A DNA stretch of 64,000 bases from Galaxea fascicularis (Eukaryota > Cnidaria > Anthozoa > Scleractinia > Euphylliidae), in the NCBI GenBank assembly GCA_948470475.1, contig OX419342.1, forward strand, positions 3,968,701-4,032,700, in the 5' to 3' direction. Position 1 is the stretch's first letter, and every line of letters begins with the position of its first letter. Shown piece after piece: positions 25,762-37,185 of the stretch. The position numbers and the translations under genes were made by a program. The notes under the pieces are model-generated. The model saw only the letters and a program-made list of their open reading frames with translations, made no database searches and had not been told where the DNA came from.

Positions 25762-28700
25762 ATGGATGATGTAACTAGGCTATTTGGACTGAGTTTCTGC
25801 ATGCTTGTTGGATGTTATGTCGCCGGCGCTATTCCACTCGCCTTTACTATGTCTGAGGTAAGGGAATTATCTGTACGTTCCGGTTTTATTCGTTGGTGTA
25901 CTTATTCCAGATGAAATCATAACCTATCAAGTGAACTATATTTTATTACCGGTAATTTTTATTTGCTCAGAAATGGTCAGGTCTGGGAGACTGTTTACGT
26001 CAACTATTCATTTTTTACTTCATTCGTCAAATTTTTAGCCTCACTTTGGGGAGGGCCATTTAAAAAAATACCTTTTAGGGGAGGTCACAGTTCTTTTCAA
26101 TGGGGTAAGGGGGGAAGGGTCCGAGTTTCTTTGGACCCTTTAGAAGGGAGGGCCACAACTTCTTGGCCAAACTTTTTTTCTCAGTTTAGTGGCCCTTCTC
26201 CCCACTAAATAATGACCAGTCCCTTACCCACTTTCTTATGGCCCAAACTTTAAAAGATCACTTGTTTTCTTATTGGAATTCCCCCTTAATCCAACTGCCC
26301 AGTTAATATGATTAAATTTTCAGGGCCCAACAGTGGTTGTATTAACAGGGTGCCATTGCAAATAAATTTGACTTTCAAGCTGGCAGAAAAGGGGACTGGT
26401 ATTATGTGAAAAACAGACTATGAGTTGTCCATACTGTGTATAATTATGTAAAATTTTAATTTTAATTTAATTTTGAACAGCAACATATACATGTACTAAG
26501 AAGGCTTTGTGTGGCCAGTTAAAAAAAAATTCAAAGATTGCAATCATGCAAGAACATCAAGAATATTTCCCACAGCTTGAGATATATCAGGGCTATGTTC
26601 TTTCATGTACACTGCAAATTCATGAAAATGTTTCGTAAAAAGTATATTTTGGAAGGGGATTGTTTTGGTAGGTACTAGAGTAAGAGACATACATTGTATA
26701 GTCTTCTGCAATGAAGCATGCACAACGGCTAGCTTAAAGAGTGAGTACAGTGTAAATAAAGTAAGATTTGTATACTTGGGCCTGTGTAGATTAATCCCAC
26801 TACCTAGTAAATTCTGATCCTGTAAATTACTCTTACTACAAATAAGGCTCACATACATATGTTATTGCAAAATAGTGGTAGCCCTAATCAAGGCCTTATT
26901 GTTAAAAAAAAAACTACTGCATGCTGCAGGTGTCTTGTTCCCACAGCTGACCTTTGGCTTCCCAATTTAGAACAGCATCAATCCTGACTGGACCGATGCT
27001 ACCCAATAATTTTTTTTTAGCTTAATGATTACTATGTTAATGGCTATTTATATGTTAAAGTTAAAAATTATATACAGCTTACATGTAGTTGTTTGGTTTT
27101 GTGAACAGAAGCGTTTGCGGATGATCAGTATTCTTGGTGCTGGTCTTTTGGTAGGAACAGCACTTGCGGTCATAATTCCAGAGGGTGTACATGCCCTATA
27201 TGAGACCCAAGAACATGGTGAGATTTCCTGCTTTCCCAGTCTTCTGACTTCACCCTTAAACCTTCTTTTTCTTTAACCATAATGGTTTTATTTTCCCTAG
27301 TTACTCCTTGACATTTTTTTGCCAGGCATTTTTAGTATGTGAAGTATTAATTTGCAAATGACTGATGATTTTTCCTTTTAAGGTCATGGTTCCCACACAC
27401 ACTCGGCCGCTGACACTGCTGATTTATCAAAGCAGCATGCAGATGGTAGTGAAGAGCACTCGCATGTTGATCTGCTGAAGCATCAGATCTCACAAGTAGA
27501 ACCTGATGTGTTTATTGGCCTTTCCTTATGCTGTGGTTTTGTATTCATGCTGTTAATTGATCACATCAGTGGTGGGCATTCCCATGCTCCATCTGGTTCA
27601 GGTTAGAGGATTTGTTTGCAATATGTCTATTTCTGGAAAATGTTTGGTTTGCCCCTCCTCCCACCCCTCTGGAAAAACCAATGACTGTAGTTCCATACTT
27701 TTCTATCTTTTGGTTTTGCCACCCCCTCCCACTTGGAATTTCCATTGACCTTCTATGGGGAGGTTTGTATATTATTTTTCTGAAACTGCACAATATCAAA
27801 ATTATACATGTACATGTACAGTACATGCACTATACAGTGTGCTTTACTGCCCCAATGAAAGGGACGGCACAAAGTGCTAATGGAAGGGTTACCAGAGATC
27901 TGAACCAACATTCATGTGTAAGGTCATATGGGTGTCTTGGCCCAATCAGGTGATGTTGATCTTTTTCTTATTGGATAACCTTGTCAAGAGAGGACCCCTT
28001 TACAAGTCTTTTCACTTGTCATGTTACATGAACATGTAATTTTACAGTTATGAAAATTAAGGAAAAAGTTTATTGAAAATTTAATTGGTCATCACTTTAA
28101 TTTGCCTATCCTGGCTATTGAGAGATTTATATGTCCCCTTTGTTCTATTGAACCTCTGACATTGAAATAAAATAAAATTTTCTTCTTGATACAGATCCAG
28201 AGAGCAATGGAAGGCAAAGACATAGTAAAATAACTGCCACAGTTGGGCTTGTTGTTCATGCTGCTGGTAAGAATGTGTTAGTTGTACTACAAGGGAATAA
28301 TTAGTGATACTATACACTCATGTATGTGTGATATTATGTATGTAACTACCCCTTTTGATTGTGCAGGCCTTTGTTTTGATGGGTCTTATTACAGGGTTTG
28401 ATTGGGCAGCTCTTTAATTCTTCTATTCAATTCAATTCAATTTGAAGGGAATGTGCAGCCTTACAACACAATCATGTTAGAGCCACATATACTTTGGCAT
28501 GGTAACCATGCCAAAAAAGTTACTTTTTTGGACCGTGTTGACATTGGCACAGTGTCTACATGTATGTGGCAAGTCATATTTAACAAGAATTTCAGGGCTT
28601 TTATATCACTAGTCTGTTTTACAAACTGTTAATCCAAAGCCTATCCATTAATTTTAGTCATCTTGCCATTTGGCAACTCACTTCCAGATTAAGCTGCCAA

Positions 28701-30965
28701 GAGTATTATTATGCATGTATAATAATGCATAAAAATATGTATCTCTATTTTTATTTCAGCTGATGGTGTTGCTCTTGGAGCAGCGGTATCCACCTCCAAA
28801 ACTGATGTAGAAGTGATTGTTTTTGTGGCAATCATGCTACACAAGGTATTACCCAGACTTTCCGTTTATAGGTTCTTCACTTCTTACAATACGGTGAGAT
28901 TTCCTTGAGAAAACATTACAGGATAGCTGTATGCATTTTTTGCTCATACGTCATGCCAATAGGTCTGTTTTTTGTTTATTCAAAATGCGGTGTAATCTTA
29001 AGGTTCAGTTACTGAGTTGACCAGTGATTCAAGGCCACAGTTACAATGTACAGTATTATGCATTGTCATGTTCCTGTTTTAAGGATCTTTTACAGGTCAC
29101 ATGTGATTTTACCCTAATAGGACCTGTTTGTTCTTTTGATTTTCAGGCACCTGCTGCATTTGGTCTATCAACATTTCTTCTTCATGAGGTGAGTAATTGG
29201 TTTTCTGTTGATTTTGGTAGTACGAATAATTGGTGCTACGAAAATCAACAGAATTAGTGCTAAATTACTTTGGGCATTGTAAAGTCCAGTCTACCAATCT
29301 CTGTTGAATGGTTTTTCAAATAGCCTTCACTCCTATCCTTAACTTTATAGCCTGAGTATCAGGCCCTATCGGGGAAGCCGGGACGAGGGGAAGGAAGAGG
29401 AGAAGGGCCTGACACAAAGCCATTGATTCGCTTGTGTCCAACATCCAGATTCTGGATGTTACGCTAATTGGTCAAAAGACAATAAGAAACGTCACGTGAG
29501 TCAACCGGAAGTCAAGCTTCCAGCGCAGGGGTCACAGACGCCATACATGTATTGAAGTTTACTCTCATGACACATGACAGTTACCGGAAGTGATTTTGAT
29601 TGGCTAATTATAACACGCGCTGTCTGGGGGTGGAAGGCCTCTGAGAAGCTGTTTGTGTCAGGCGTTTCTTCCTTCGCTTTCTCGCTCTTTTTGCCTTCCC
29701 CACTCTAGAAATGCCTGCTACTCAGTCTAGTCCTAAACTCGGCATTGTTCTCTCCTGCAAATGAAACTTTTAACATTGCATTGTTGCCCAATTTTCTTTC
29801 TTTTCTCAGTATTACAAATGATTCTTTTCTTCAACCATTTCCCAGGTTTCCACTGCTCTCTGTCACACCCTTTCCACTACCACTGCCACCCCTTCCCCCA
29901 GGGAGGTTGGGGAGGGGGGTGGGGGTCCAACCAGTTGCTGGTGACATTATGCCTTCCTTGTTATCAACACCTTGTCGTATGGTTTCCTTTGTACATAATT
30001 ATCCGCTCCTCCTCCACACAAAGAAACTCTGACGACTGTAGATCTATTCTATGCACAATTTGTCTTTTTTTGTGGTGGTTACATGTGCATCGTTGTCAGT
30101 ATGTTATTCTTATTAAAGGCAGCTATTAAGCAGTAACGTTATGTTTGATTTCAGGGACTTGTCAGAAACAGAATACGAAAGCATCTTTTAGTTTTTGCGG
30201 CAGCAGCCCCACTAATGGCCTTAGTGACCTACTTTGGCCTAAGTCAGGTAATCATGCAGACATGGTTTATGATCTATGTAATTTCTAGTTGTTTAATATA
30301 ATTGTTGTGATTAAATTTAATGTTTGGTTTAAATTTAATTCCTCAACTGAGGGTAGTGTACGTGTATTTTGATTTATGACCAGATTAACTTGATTACTGT
30401 CACATGTAATATGGAGTTACTGTGCACGAAAACAGCTCGCACAAAGTATGTGAAATAATTGACACTCTTCAGAAAACTGTACATTTACAATGTGGTTTTG
30501 TGGTGAACTTTATGTGTAATATCAGTTTTGAATGTTTGGTTCACAAGATGATTGAGAGAATTATATTCATGAGAGCCATTAAATTCTGACAATCAAGAAA
30601 GAAGTATTGTGAGAAATGAATGTTACAACCAACCATTGCAGAGGCATCAAGCATTGTCCGTCAAAAAAATAATGCTGTCAGTTTTTGAGAAAGCTACTGA
30701 CAGTATCATTAAACCATTTTATTCTCTGCAGAGTAGTAAAGAAGTCTTATCAAGTGTTAATGGCACTGGCATAGCCATGCTGTTCTCGGCGGGGACATTC
30801 CTGTATGTAGCCACAGTGCATGTGCTTCCAGAGCTGATGAGTATGAGTTCACAATGTGACAGTGGCTCAACAGAGCAAGGACTTCAAAGGACTGATTTAT
30901 GTCTCATGGTGTTTGGAATAGTGTCGCCGCTTCTTCTTTCTCAAACCCACAGTCATGGCCATTAA
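25762..30965 (+). CDS. slc39a9: Zinc transporter ZIP9 (SLC39A9)
   Basis: Eight exons: 25762-25857, 27109-27217, 27383-27601, 28195-28266, 28760-28845, 29147-29188, 30155-30247, 30732-30965. All are GT-AG; 951 bp including the stop; 316 residues (human ZIP9 is of similar size). Diagnostic segments are [15 protein letters not shown] (TM1), [20 protein letters not shown] (TM2), [13 protein letters not shown] (TM3), [16 protein letters not shown] (TM4, zinc-site His/Asp), [16 protein letters not shown] (TM5), then [20 protein letters not shown] and [16 protein letters not shown]. Between TM2 and TM3 is a His-rich loop (about residues 69-100, HGSHTHS and [11 protein letters not shown]), typical for zinc binding. 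Known role: ZIP-family import of zinc into the cytosol from the Golgi or outside; vertebrate ZIP9 is also reported as a membrane androgen receptor, which cannot be assumed here. All key residues are intact. Confidence 0.97.
29348..29729. mobile_element. 382-bp MITE in intron 6 of slc39a9
   Basis: The left end TAGCCTGAGTATCAGGC and the right end, reverse-complemented TAGACTGAGTAGCAGGC, match at 15 of 17 positions. GGGGAA and CCTGACAC blocks further in are also shared in inverted order. Interior non-coding. Confidence 0.7.
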
Positions 30966-31539
30966 TGTGCAGAAGATACATTTGTTTTCTCTGGCATCAC
31001 ATAAATTATTAGCTCAACCTTTTCAATCTGCAGGGATATCTGAGATCCTGTAGTGGTTGTGCAGTGAGACAACAGATCAAGCGATAGTGGGCTGCATATC
31101 CCTTTGTTACCTGTTTAGTACATGCATCAACCTAATGTTACATGTACAAGATGTTTATAGACCTGTAAAATTCTGCAAGTGAAGTCCCTAAATATAAAGT
31201 ACAGCTTAATGTCAAGTACATTCTGAAGTACAGCTGTATATGTAACAATTTCAACAGCTATATTAAACAGTACTTTTCTGCAGTACTGTTGAGTTTGCTG
31301 TTCAAGCGGATTCAAACTTTTGGCTCTGTGGATCCTAAAACGTGGCAGTTCAGTAAAAACTGAATGCTAAAGGGGAATTTTTTTTTCCCCAGATGTAGTT
31401 ATAGTTCTCTAGAACGTGGCTCTCTGGTCTGACTAAGTACAACAAAAGTTACTATTCCAATTGATGCTTTGATTGTAGCCCTATCTTGAAGTGCAAAAAC
31501 AGCTTTATCTTTTTTGGTTGATCATTTAGACTACATGTA

Positions 31540-31670
31540 TGTTTGTATCTGTTACCTTTTTCTGGAAACCTTTTACTCCCCGATTCATCTCTCCCTGGTT
31601 AACAATTAATTTGTACTGTGTGGAATAAGGCTGTAGGTCATAAAAAGAGAAAATTGAGCTTAGCTGAAAG

Positions 31671-31742
<72 letters not shown>

Positions 31743-31920
31743 TGGACCAAGTTGGACACAGATATTAAGAAATCGTTGTATCTGTTACACTTTTTTCAGG
31801 AAACATTCTACTCCCAGATTCATCTCTCCCTGATTAGCAATTCCTTTTTACTGTGTGAAATAAGCCTGCAAGCCAGAAAAAGAGAAAATTGATCTTAGTT
31901 GAAATGCGGAAAATAACGAG
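31540..31920. repeat. Direct duplication of about 140 bp around an (ATT)n tract
   Basis: The segment at about 31543-31676 (TTCTGGAAACCTTTTACTCC onward) recurs at about 31786-31916 (TTCAGGAAACATTCTACTCC onward) in the same orientation with scattered changes. The TTATTA tract lies between them, so the unit is roughly 240 bp. Confidence 0.75.
31677..31742. repeat. (ATT)n microsatellite, about 22 units
   Basis: Uninterrupted TTA/ATT triplets, producing Leu or Ile runs in any frame. Confidence 0.95.
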
Positions 31921-32689
31921 TTGTTTGAACAGCTTACACTGACCAAGTTCAATAGATTTTTTTTAAATTTGAATTTTAGTATCAAACCTGCTGTAGTTGT
32001 ATGTACATGTAAATGTATTTATACATTCCGTCGCAAACTTTCGTTTTGTATCAAATCATGTGTTAAGAAGTGGGTGGGCTTCGGGAACGCTTTTGACAAT
32101 GTACTGCTAAGATTTTTAACGTGTACAATGTACTATCTGATTAAAGTTTTAATTTTAAGAAATCTAGATATGCTTAGGTTAATCCTTGAGGAACCATTAC
32201 TAAAGGGTATGGCGTGGCAATGAAAGGTCAGGAACAAGTGTAACTGATCAACTTGTTTCTGTTATTATTTTTTGTTGCATGCATCCCTACTTTGCTCTCA
32301 TTATGCATGTAATGCAAGCATTAAAGAAATAAAAGAAAAACTTAGTGTACACTGTGTGACAATCAGGTACTCGTACACGTAAATAACGAATTTATTATAA
32401 TTATTATCCCATCGGTTGCAGTTCAGTGTGGCAAACCTAACCGTGAATCAGGTATGAAAATAAATTCGGTTGGTACTCACTTTACCAGTATAAATGCAAC
32501 ACTAACCGCGAATTGAGTCATTCGAAGAGACCTTCCAAGGGGTGGTCTGGCGTCACTTTGTCGCTCGTTTGCGACTCTGTCTGTCGCCTGTTAGGTCAGA
32601 GACAAATGGCACTGTCGCAAAGGAAACAAAGATGAAATAAAAGTGAACTGTCCCTGTCGCAAACTATCGCGCTCTTTCGGGGAGGCAGG

Positions 32690-32895
32690 ATGGCCGAGTG
32701 GTTTAGGGCGCTGGATTTCAATGCGGTGAGCCGAGATCAAATCCCGCTCTAGTCAGTGACTGGCGTTGTTCTGGGTAAGTGAAGGCCTCTTCGAAACCAT
32801 AGCCTGGCAGCTCCCCACGGGGAGTTTGAACTTTGAAACGGTTTGGCTTGTTCATAATCTGCGCCCGCATCCCCACCTTATATAAAAGGCAATTA
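32690..32895 (+). mobile_element. tRNA-Leu/Ser-headed SINE
   Basis: The head GGATGGCCGAGTGGTTTAGG contains a near-consensus A box as in class II tRNAs. The B box is decayed (GATCAAATCCC). A body of about 130 bp follows, and there is no acceptor-stem closure, so it is not a tRNA gene. It ends near TATATAAAAGGC. Confidence 0.65.
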
Positions 32896-33683
32896 ATCCC
32901 GAATGGGAAACGCCACCTTCATTATATTCGCAGTAAACAGGGTCCCTAAGGGGTTAGGGCTCCACGGCTCCAGGACCCCGAAAAACAGGCCTCTGGATTC
33001 TGCTGCAAATGTTTTCAGGGCTCCACGTAGAAAAATTATGGGGCTCGAGGCTCTGTGAAAATGCATGTTTAGACTCCCGGGCTCTTGCATTGGCTAGTTT
33101 GCAATACTCACCGGCTGTGAGATTAAAATTAATTGGTTTCGTTATAAAAGGATTTGCAAAACTGGTTAAAACTGTAGAGGCAGAAAAAGTGCATGTTTTC
33201 TGAGTACCGGCCTACATTAATTTTTTTCTGATAATCAAAATTCTTGAATGTTATATTTCGTTTTTAAATCAAATCTCTACAAAACGTTTGCCGTCATGAT
33301 GCTATTCTCGTTTAAAATTAGACTTTGGTGGGTATGAGGATGAAGGTTTGCTTTGTTTTCATTAGAAAACGTAACTGTATTCCCTAACAGCCTTAACAAT
33401 TCGCACCCTATTGACTTTGACATATACAGCTGTAGACAAAACTGGCATTTTTCAAACAAAGGTGGAATTTAATATACCTGCCGCTCCAATGGATTCTTCT
33501 TTAGCGCTGTAAATATATTGGCTGGTGTCACTTCTTAAGAAAATAAACATTTATTTAAGAATGCTGGGATTAATTAATTGTTGTTAACGGATGCAAAGTT
33601 AACTCATGGTTGTATCCGGCAGGTGCACCTCGTTTTTACTGAAGGACGTCCTCAGTGGCAGCTCCAAAAGTTAAGAGGCCACC
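32896..33683. other. Intergenic, 5' of the upstream signal-peptide exon
   Basis: No gene recognised. The last 100 bp should contain 5' UTR or promoter of the exon at 33684. The GCCACC before that ATG is a good initiation context. Confidence 0.4.
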
Positions 33684-33774
33684 ATGGCAGACCTCAGTTT
33701 TTTCACGCACCATTTGCTGTTGATGTGTGTTGTTTGGGGAACTTGGTTCCATTTATTTTCACAAGCCGATCAAG
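33684..33774 (+). CDS. Alternative or relic first exon (signal peptide) of the PAN-EGF-EAR gene
   Basis: The ATG sits in the context GCCACCATGG. The 91-bp exon encodes MADLSFFTHHLLLMCVVWGT then WFHLFSQADQ and ends at CAAG|GTAAGA in phase 1. It parallels the exon at 37186-37279 ([14 protein letters not shown]): same length class, same phase, shared LLL-x(3-4)-WGTWFH core. Spliced to the PAN exon at 39613 it gives 562 residues in frame. So it is either a mutually exclusive first exon with its own promoter, or the remnant of a tandem duplicate. No second PAN exon lies between. Confidence 0.6.
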
Positions 33775-34538
33775 GTAAGAAAGTAATTTCTAAACCTCCT
33801 TTAACATTGTGAAGAATTTAAATTTCTTGGCTGGTATGACGCAGCGTTTCGTCTCGGCCAATGGACTCATCAGATACTTTCCTACTTCCAGCAAACTCGT
33901 TGAGCATCGCGCTCAAACTCTCCGTTCGCGAAGTCAAGATGTTAGCAGTCTGGCCCTCTATCGCAGAAGGATTTTCCCAACCGCACGTTTACGAGTAATA
34001 TACAATAAAATTGTCAAGTACTTGTACCATATGCGTGAAGTTGACCCTCCAAATTTATCATTTCTTTGCCGCTCCAATTTCCTTAGTTTAAGTGGAGCAA
34101 AACCGTGAAAAAGGGCTTTATGTAGGCACCATCACTAGTTCAATATATTTGAAAAGCAGTGATATTACTCAAGCTGGCTGGGTATCTACAGTAAAACACT
34201 ACGAAAAACGCACATTCTTTTGTATCGCGGTTGCCCTCGTTTGAAGCTAGTTTCGCTTGGAAAGGTTTGTTAGTGTTAATTATGGTTTCGTTGAAGTTTG
34301 GTTAATAAATTGAGGTTGCTTTTTCGATCCTCCGAAATTTTACCGATCAATAGAGGTTATTTTAACGATTTTACTATTCATATAAACTCTTAGCGGTCTT
34401 TCACCACTTGTAGACGACGATGCAAATTCAGTTGCCGAAAATTGAAAACAGGATTTCGCGAGTTTATCGCGCAGTTTTTTTGGTTAGTAGCTATTAAACA
34501 CTTCAAGTAAAGGTTGTTAAATCATTACTGTTAAGAGG

Positions 34539-34683
34539 CAGTCTCTGTAAAAGCGGACCGGTCGGTTCCGGTTCGAAAAATAAAATCCCCTGATTTTCTG
34601 TGTCGTGAAAGGCCTTTACGCCAACGTAACAAAAACGCAATCATTTTGCTTCTTGTTTCTAATTTTTTAGCACTGCAAGAAAA
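34539..34683. repeat. Outer copy of a 145-bp repeat bounding the left arm
   Basis: Matches 35368-35518 in the same orientation, both starting CAGTCTCTGTAAAAGCGGAC and ending GCACTGCAAGAAAA. A third, inverted copy is at about 36347-36497. The left arm's unique part is thus flanked by direct copies. Confidence 0.85.
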
Positions 34684-37179
34684 CTAAAAGATCAGTTTCT
34701 TTAAAATCCGGCGAGTAATAATCGGTAGCGCAACTGAATGAAATAAAACCTACTAGTTCTTCACACTTCTCTCGGCGTTGATAATTAAAACTAAAAGGCG
34801 TGCTGTGAAATTAGCTCACTTTTACTTGTTTGTTTAAAGTTTGTTGTAATTATAAACATGATGCCGAGTTAAGGACGGCTATTTTCATAATGGTGCGCAG
34901 TCACTTACCGCGCCTTTGTTGGTTCAAAGTGGGCTAAAACGAGTAAACAATTTACAAAGAGGAGTCAGGGTAAAGTTTAGATCAGCGAAGGGCTTGCCTT
35001 GTCACTGATAAACTCTTCCAATAAAAAGGGACCTAAGCTTCTAAATACGCGATAGACCGCATATTCTAGCTGTTTCCCGGCGTAAAAACCCATGCGGGAT
35101 GTTGGGAGAACACGAGAAAAGCTTAATGTAAATCACGAGCAAACGATTTAGCGTGATGCACTGATGAAATCGCTTTTTTGGATTGAAGAAATTAGTTAAA
35201 ACATGGTACAAGAGGCGTCTTGTTATTTTTTTGAGTCACGAAAGCCAAATATCAGCCACATCTGTAATTTAAGATTGGCACCAGGCTTGGTAGGAATATT
35301 AACATTTGAAACCCAAAAGACACGCGAACTAATTCGTTTCTGGAGCGGTCTGCGATGCGTCTTTGTTCAGTCTCTGTAAAAGCGGACCGGTCGGTTCCGG
35401 TTCGAAAAATAAAATCCCCTGATTTTCTGTGTGATGAAAAGCCTTTATGCCAACGTAACAAAAACGCAATTATATTATTTTGGTTCTTGCTTTTAATTTC
35501 TTAGCACTGCAAGAAAAATATCATTTTGACCAATAGGCACCCAGGTACGCCTGAAATTCAGCATGATTGCATTCCCGACTGCAGGAATGATTCCTGCAGT
35601 CAGGTGTGCAAATAATCTCCGGGAAATAATATACTATAAATGGAAGTGATAGCAGGTCTGTGCAACCTTATTCCTAAATTAAATTGAACTGTATTTATAA
35701 AGGAAACGTGTATCACTTACTGAATTGCTTCTTGCACAAATTCAAAGGGTAACTATATGAGCACAGCAATCTGACATCGTTCGAACGCGTGACCGCTAGT
35801 TTGTATCAAGTTTCATGTTGGAGTTACATAACCTCATTGATCTTTCGAGCATCACAAACGATTTCAAGGGGAAAAACAACTTTTGGACACTGCACTGTGA
35901 TAAACACCCTTATTGCCTGATCTTTGGCTTACCTTTCTTGTAAAAGCAAGAAGCGATTAAAATATTTAACTTCGTTAATGTAATTCTTCGACGGATGGTA
36001 CAAAAAAGAAATTTGTCGATGTCGCGGGTAAATGGTAAACGACCGCTTCTCAGACTCTCGGAATAGACAACATTTTTTAGCATTTTTTAGCAGATAAAGG
36101 TTCGAACTTGGAAAAAAAATCACGGTTTTGACCTTTAGTATCATCCGCCAGCTGAGAAAAGACGTTTGCAAAATCACTAATTTTCAGCTTGCTCCGCGAT
36201 TATGTTTATATTGCCGCATGTAGCGATCTACTATTCAAATTATTCAATATCACACTCTTGCTTTGTGCACTGATCGGTTAAAAAACTTAAACAATCACTC
36301 TGAATTTCGGACATACCTGGGTGCCTTTTGGTCAAAATGATATTTTTCTTGCAGTGCTAAGAAATTAAAAGCAAGAACCAAAATAATATAATTGCGTTTT
36401 TGTTACGTTGGCATAAAGGCTTTTCATCACACAGAAAATCAGGGGATTTTATTTTTCGAACCGGAACCGACCGGTCCGCTTTTACAGAGACTGAACAAAG
36501 ACGCATCGCAGACCGCTCCAGAAACGAATTAGTTCGCGTGTCTTTTGGGTTTCAAATGTTAATATTCCTACCAAGCCTGGTGCCAATCTTAAATTACAGA
36601 TGTGGCTGATATTTGGCTTTCGTGACTCAAAAAAATAACAAGACGCCTCTTGTACCATGTTTTAACTAATTTCTTCAATCCAAAAAAGCGATTTCATCAG
36701 TGCATCACGCTAAATCGTTTGCTCGTGATTTACATTAAGCTTTTCTCGTGTTCTCCCAACATCCCGCATGGGTTTTTACGCCGGGAAACAGCTAGAATAT
36801 GCGGTCTATCGCGTATTTAGAAGCTTAGGTCCCTTTTTATTGGAAGAGTTTATCAGTGACAAGGCAAGCCCTTCGCTGATCTAAACTTTACCCTGACTCC
36901 TCTTTGTAAATTGTTTACTCGTTTTAGCCCACTTTGAACCAACAAAGGCGCGGTAAGTGACTGCGCACCATTATGAAAATAGCCGTCCTTAACTCGGTAT
37001 CATGTTTATAGTTACAACAAACTTTAGACAAACAAGTAAAAGTGAGCTAATTTCACAGCACGCCTTAGTCTTAATTATCAACGCCGAGAGCAGTGTGAAG
37101 AACTATAGGAGGTTTTATTGTTCATTCAGTTGCGCTACCGATTATTACTCGACGGATTTTAAAGAAACTGATCTTTCAG
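34684..37179. repeat. Large inverted repeat, arms about 865 bp, spacer 766 bp
   Basis: The left arm 34684-35547 is the reverse complement of 36314-37179. From about 34860 inward the arms appear identical by eye: the same 69-codon frame occurs at 35252-35461 on - and 36400-36609 on +. The outer 180 bp differ by scattered substitutions and small indels. The right arm ends 6 bp before the ATG of the signal-peptide exon at 37186, so it holds that exon's upstream sequence; the left arm is a mirror copy lacking the exon. The 69-codon frame has no family resemblance and is not called as a gene. Confidence 0.92.
35577..35601. repeat. 25-bp perfect palindrome in the spacer
   Basis: Twelve-base arms (GACTGCAGGAAT / ATTCCTGCAGTC) around one central G. 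It may be a protein-binding or hairpin site. Function unknown. Confidence 0.8.
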
Positions 37180-37185
37180 TTAAGT

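Larger units (their letters stand above)
30966..32689. other. 3' flank of slc39a9 and repeats
   Basis: The first kilobase probably includes the 3' UTR. No canonical AATAAA is close to the stop. The rest is the duplicated segment and (ATT)n tract annotated separately, plus AT-rich sequence without ORFs of interest. Confidence 0.4.

Noticed and set aside
35252..36609. Two identical 69-codon ORFs
   Set aside because: They are one sequence seen twice because of the inverted repeat. No homology signs, no splice context, and identity follows from arm identity.
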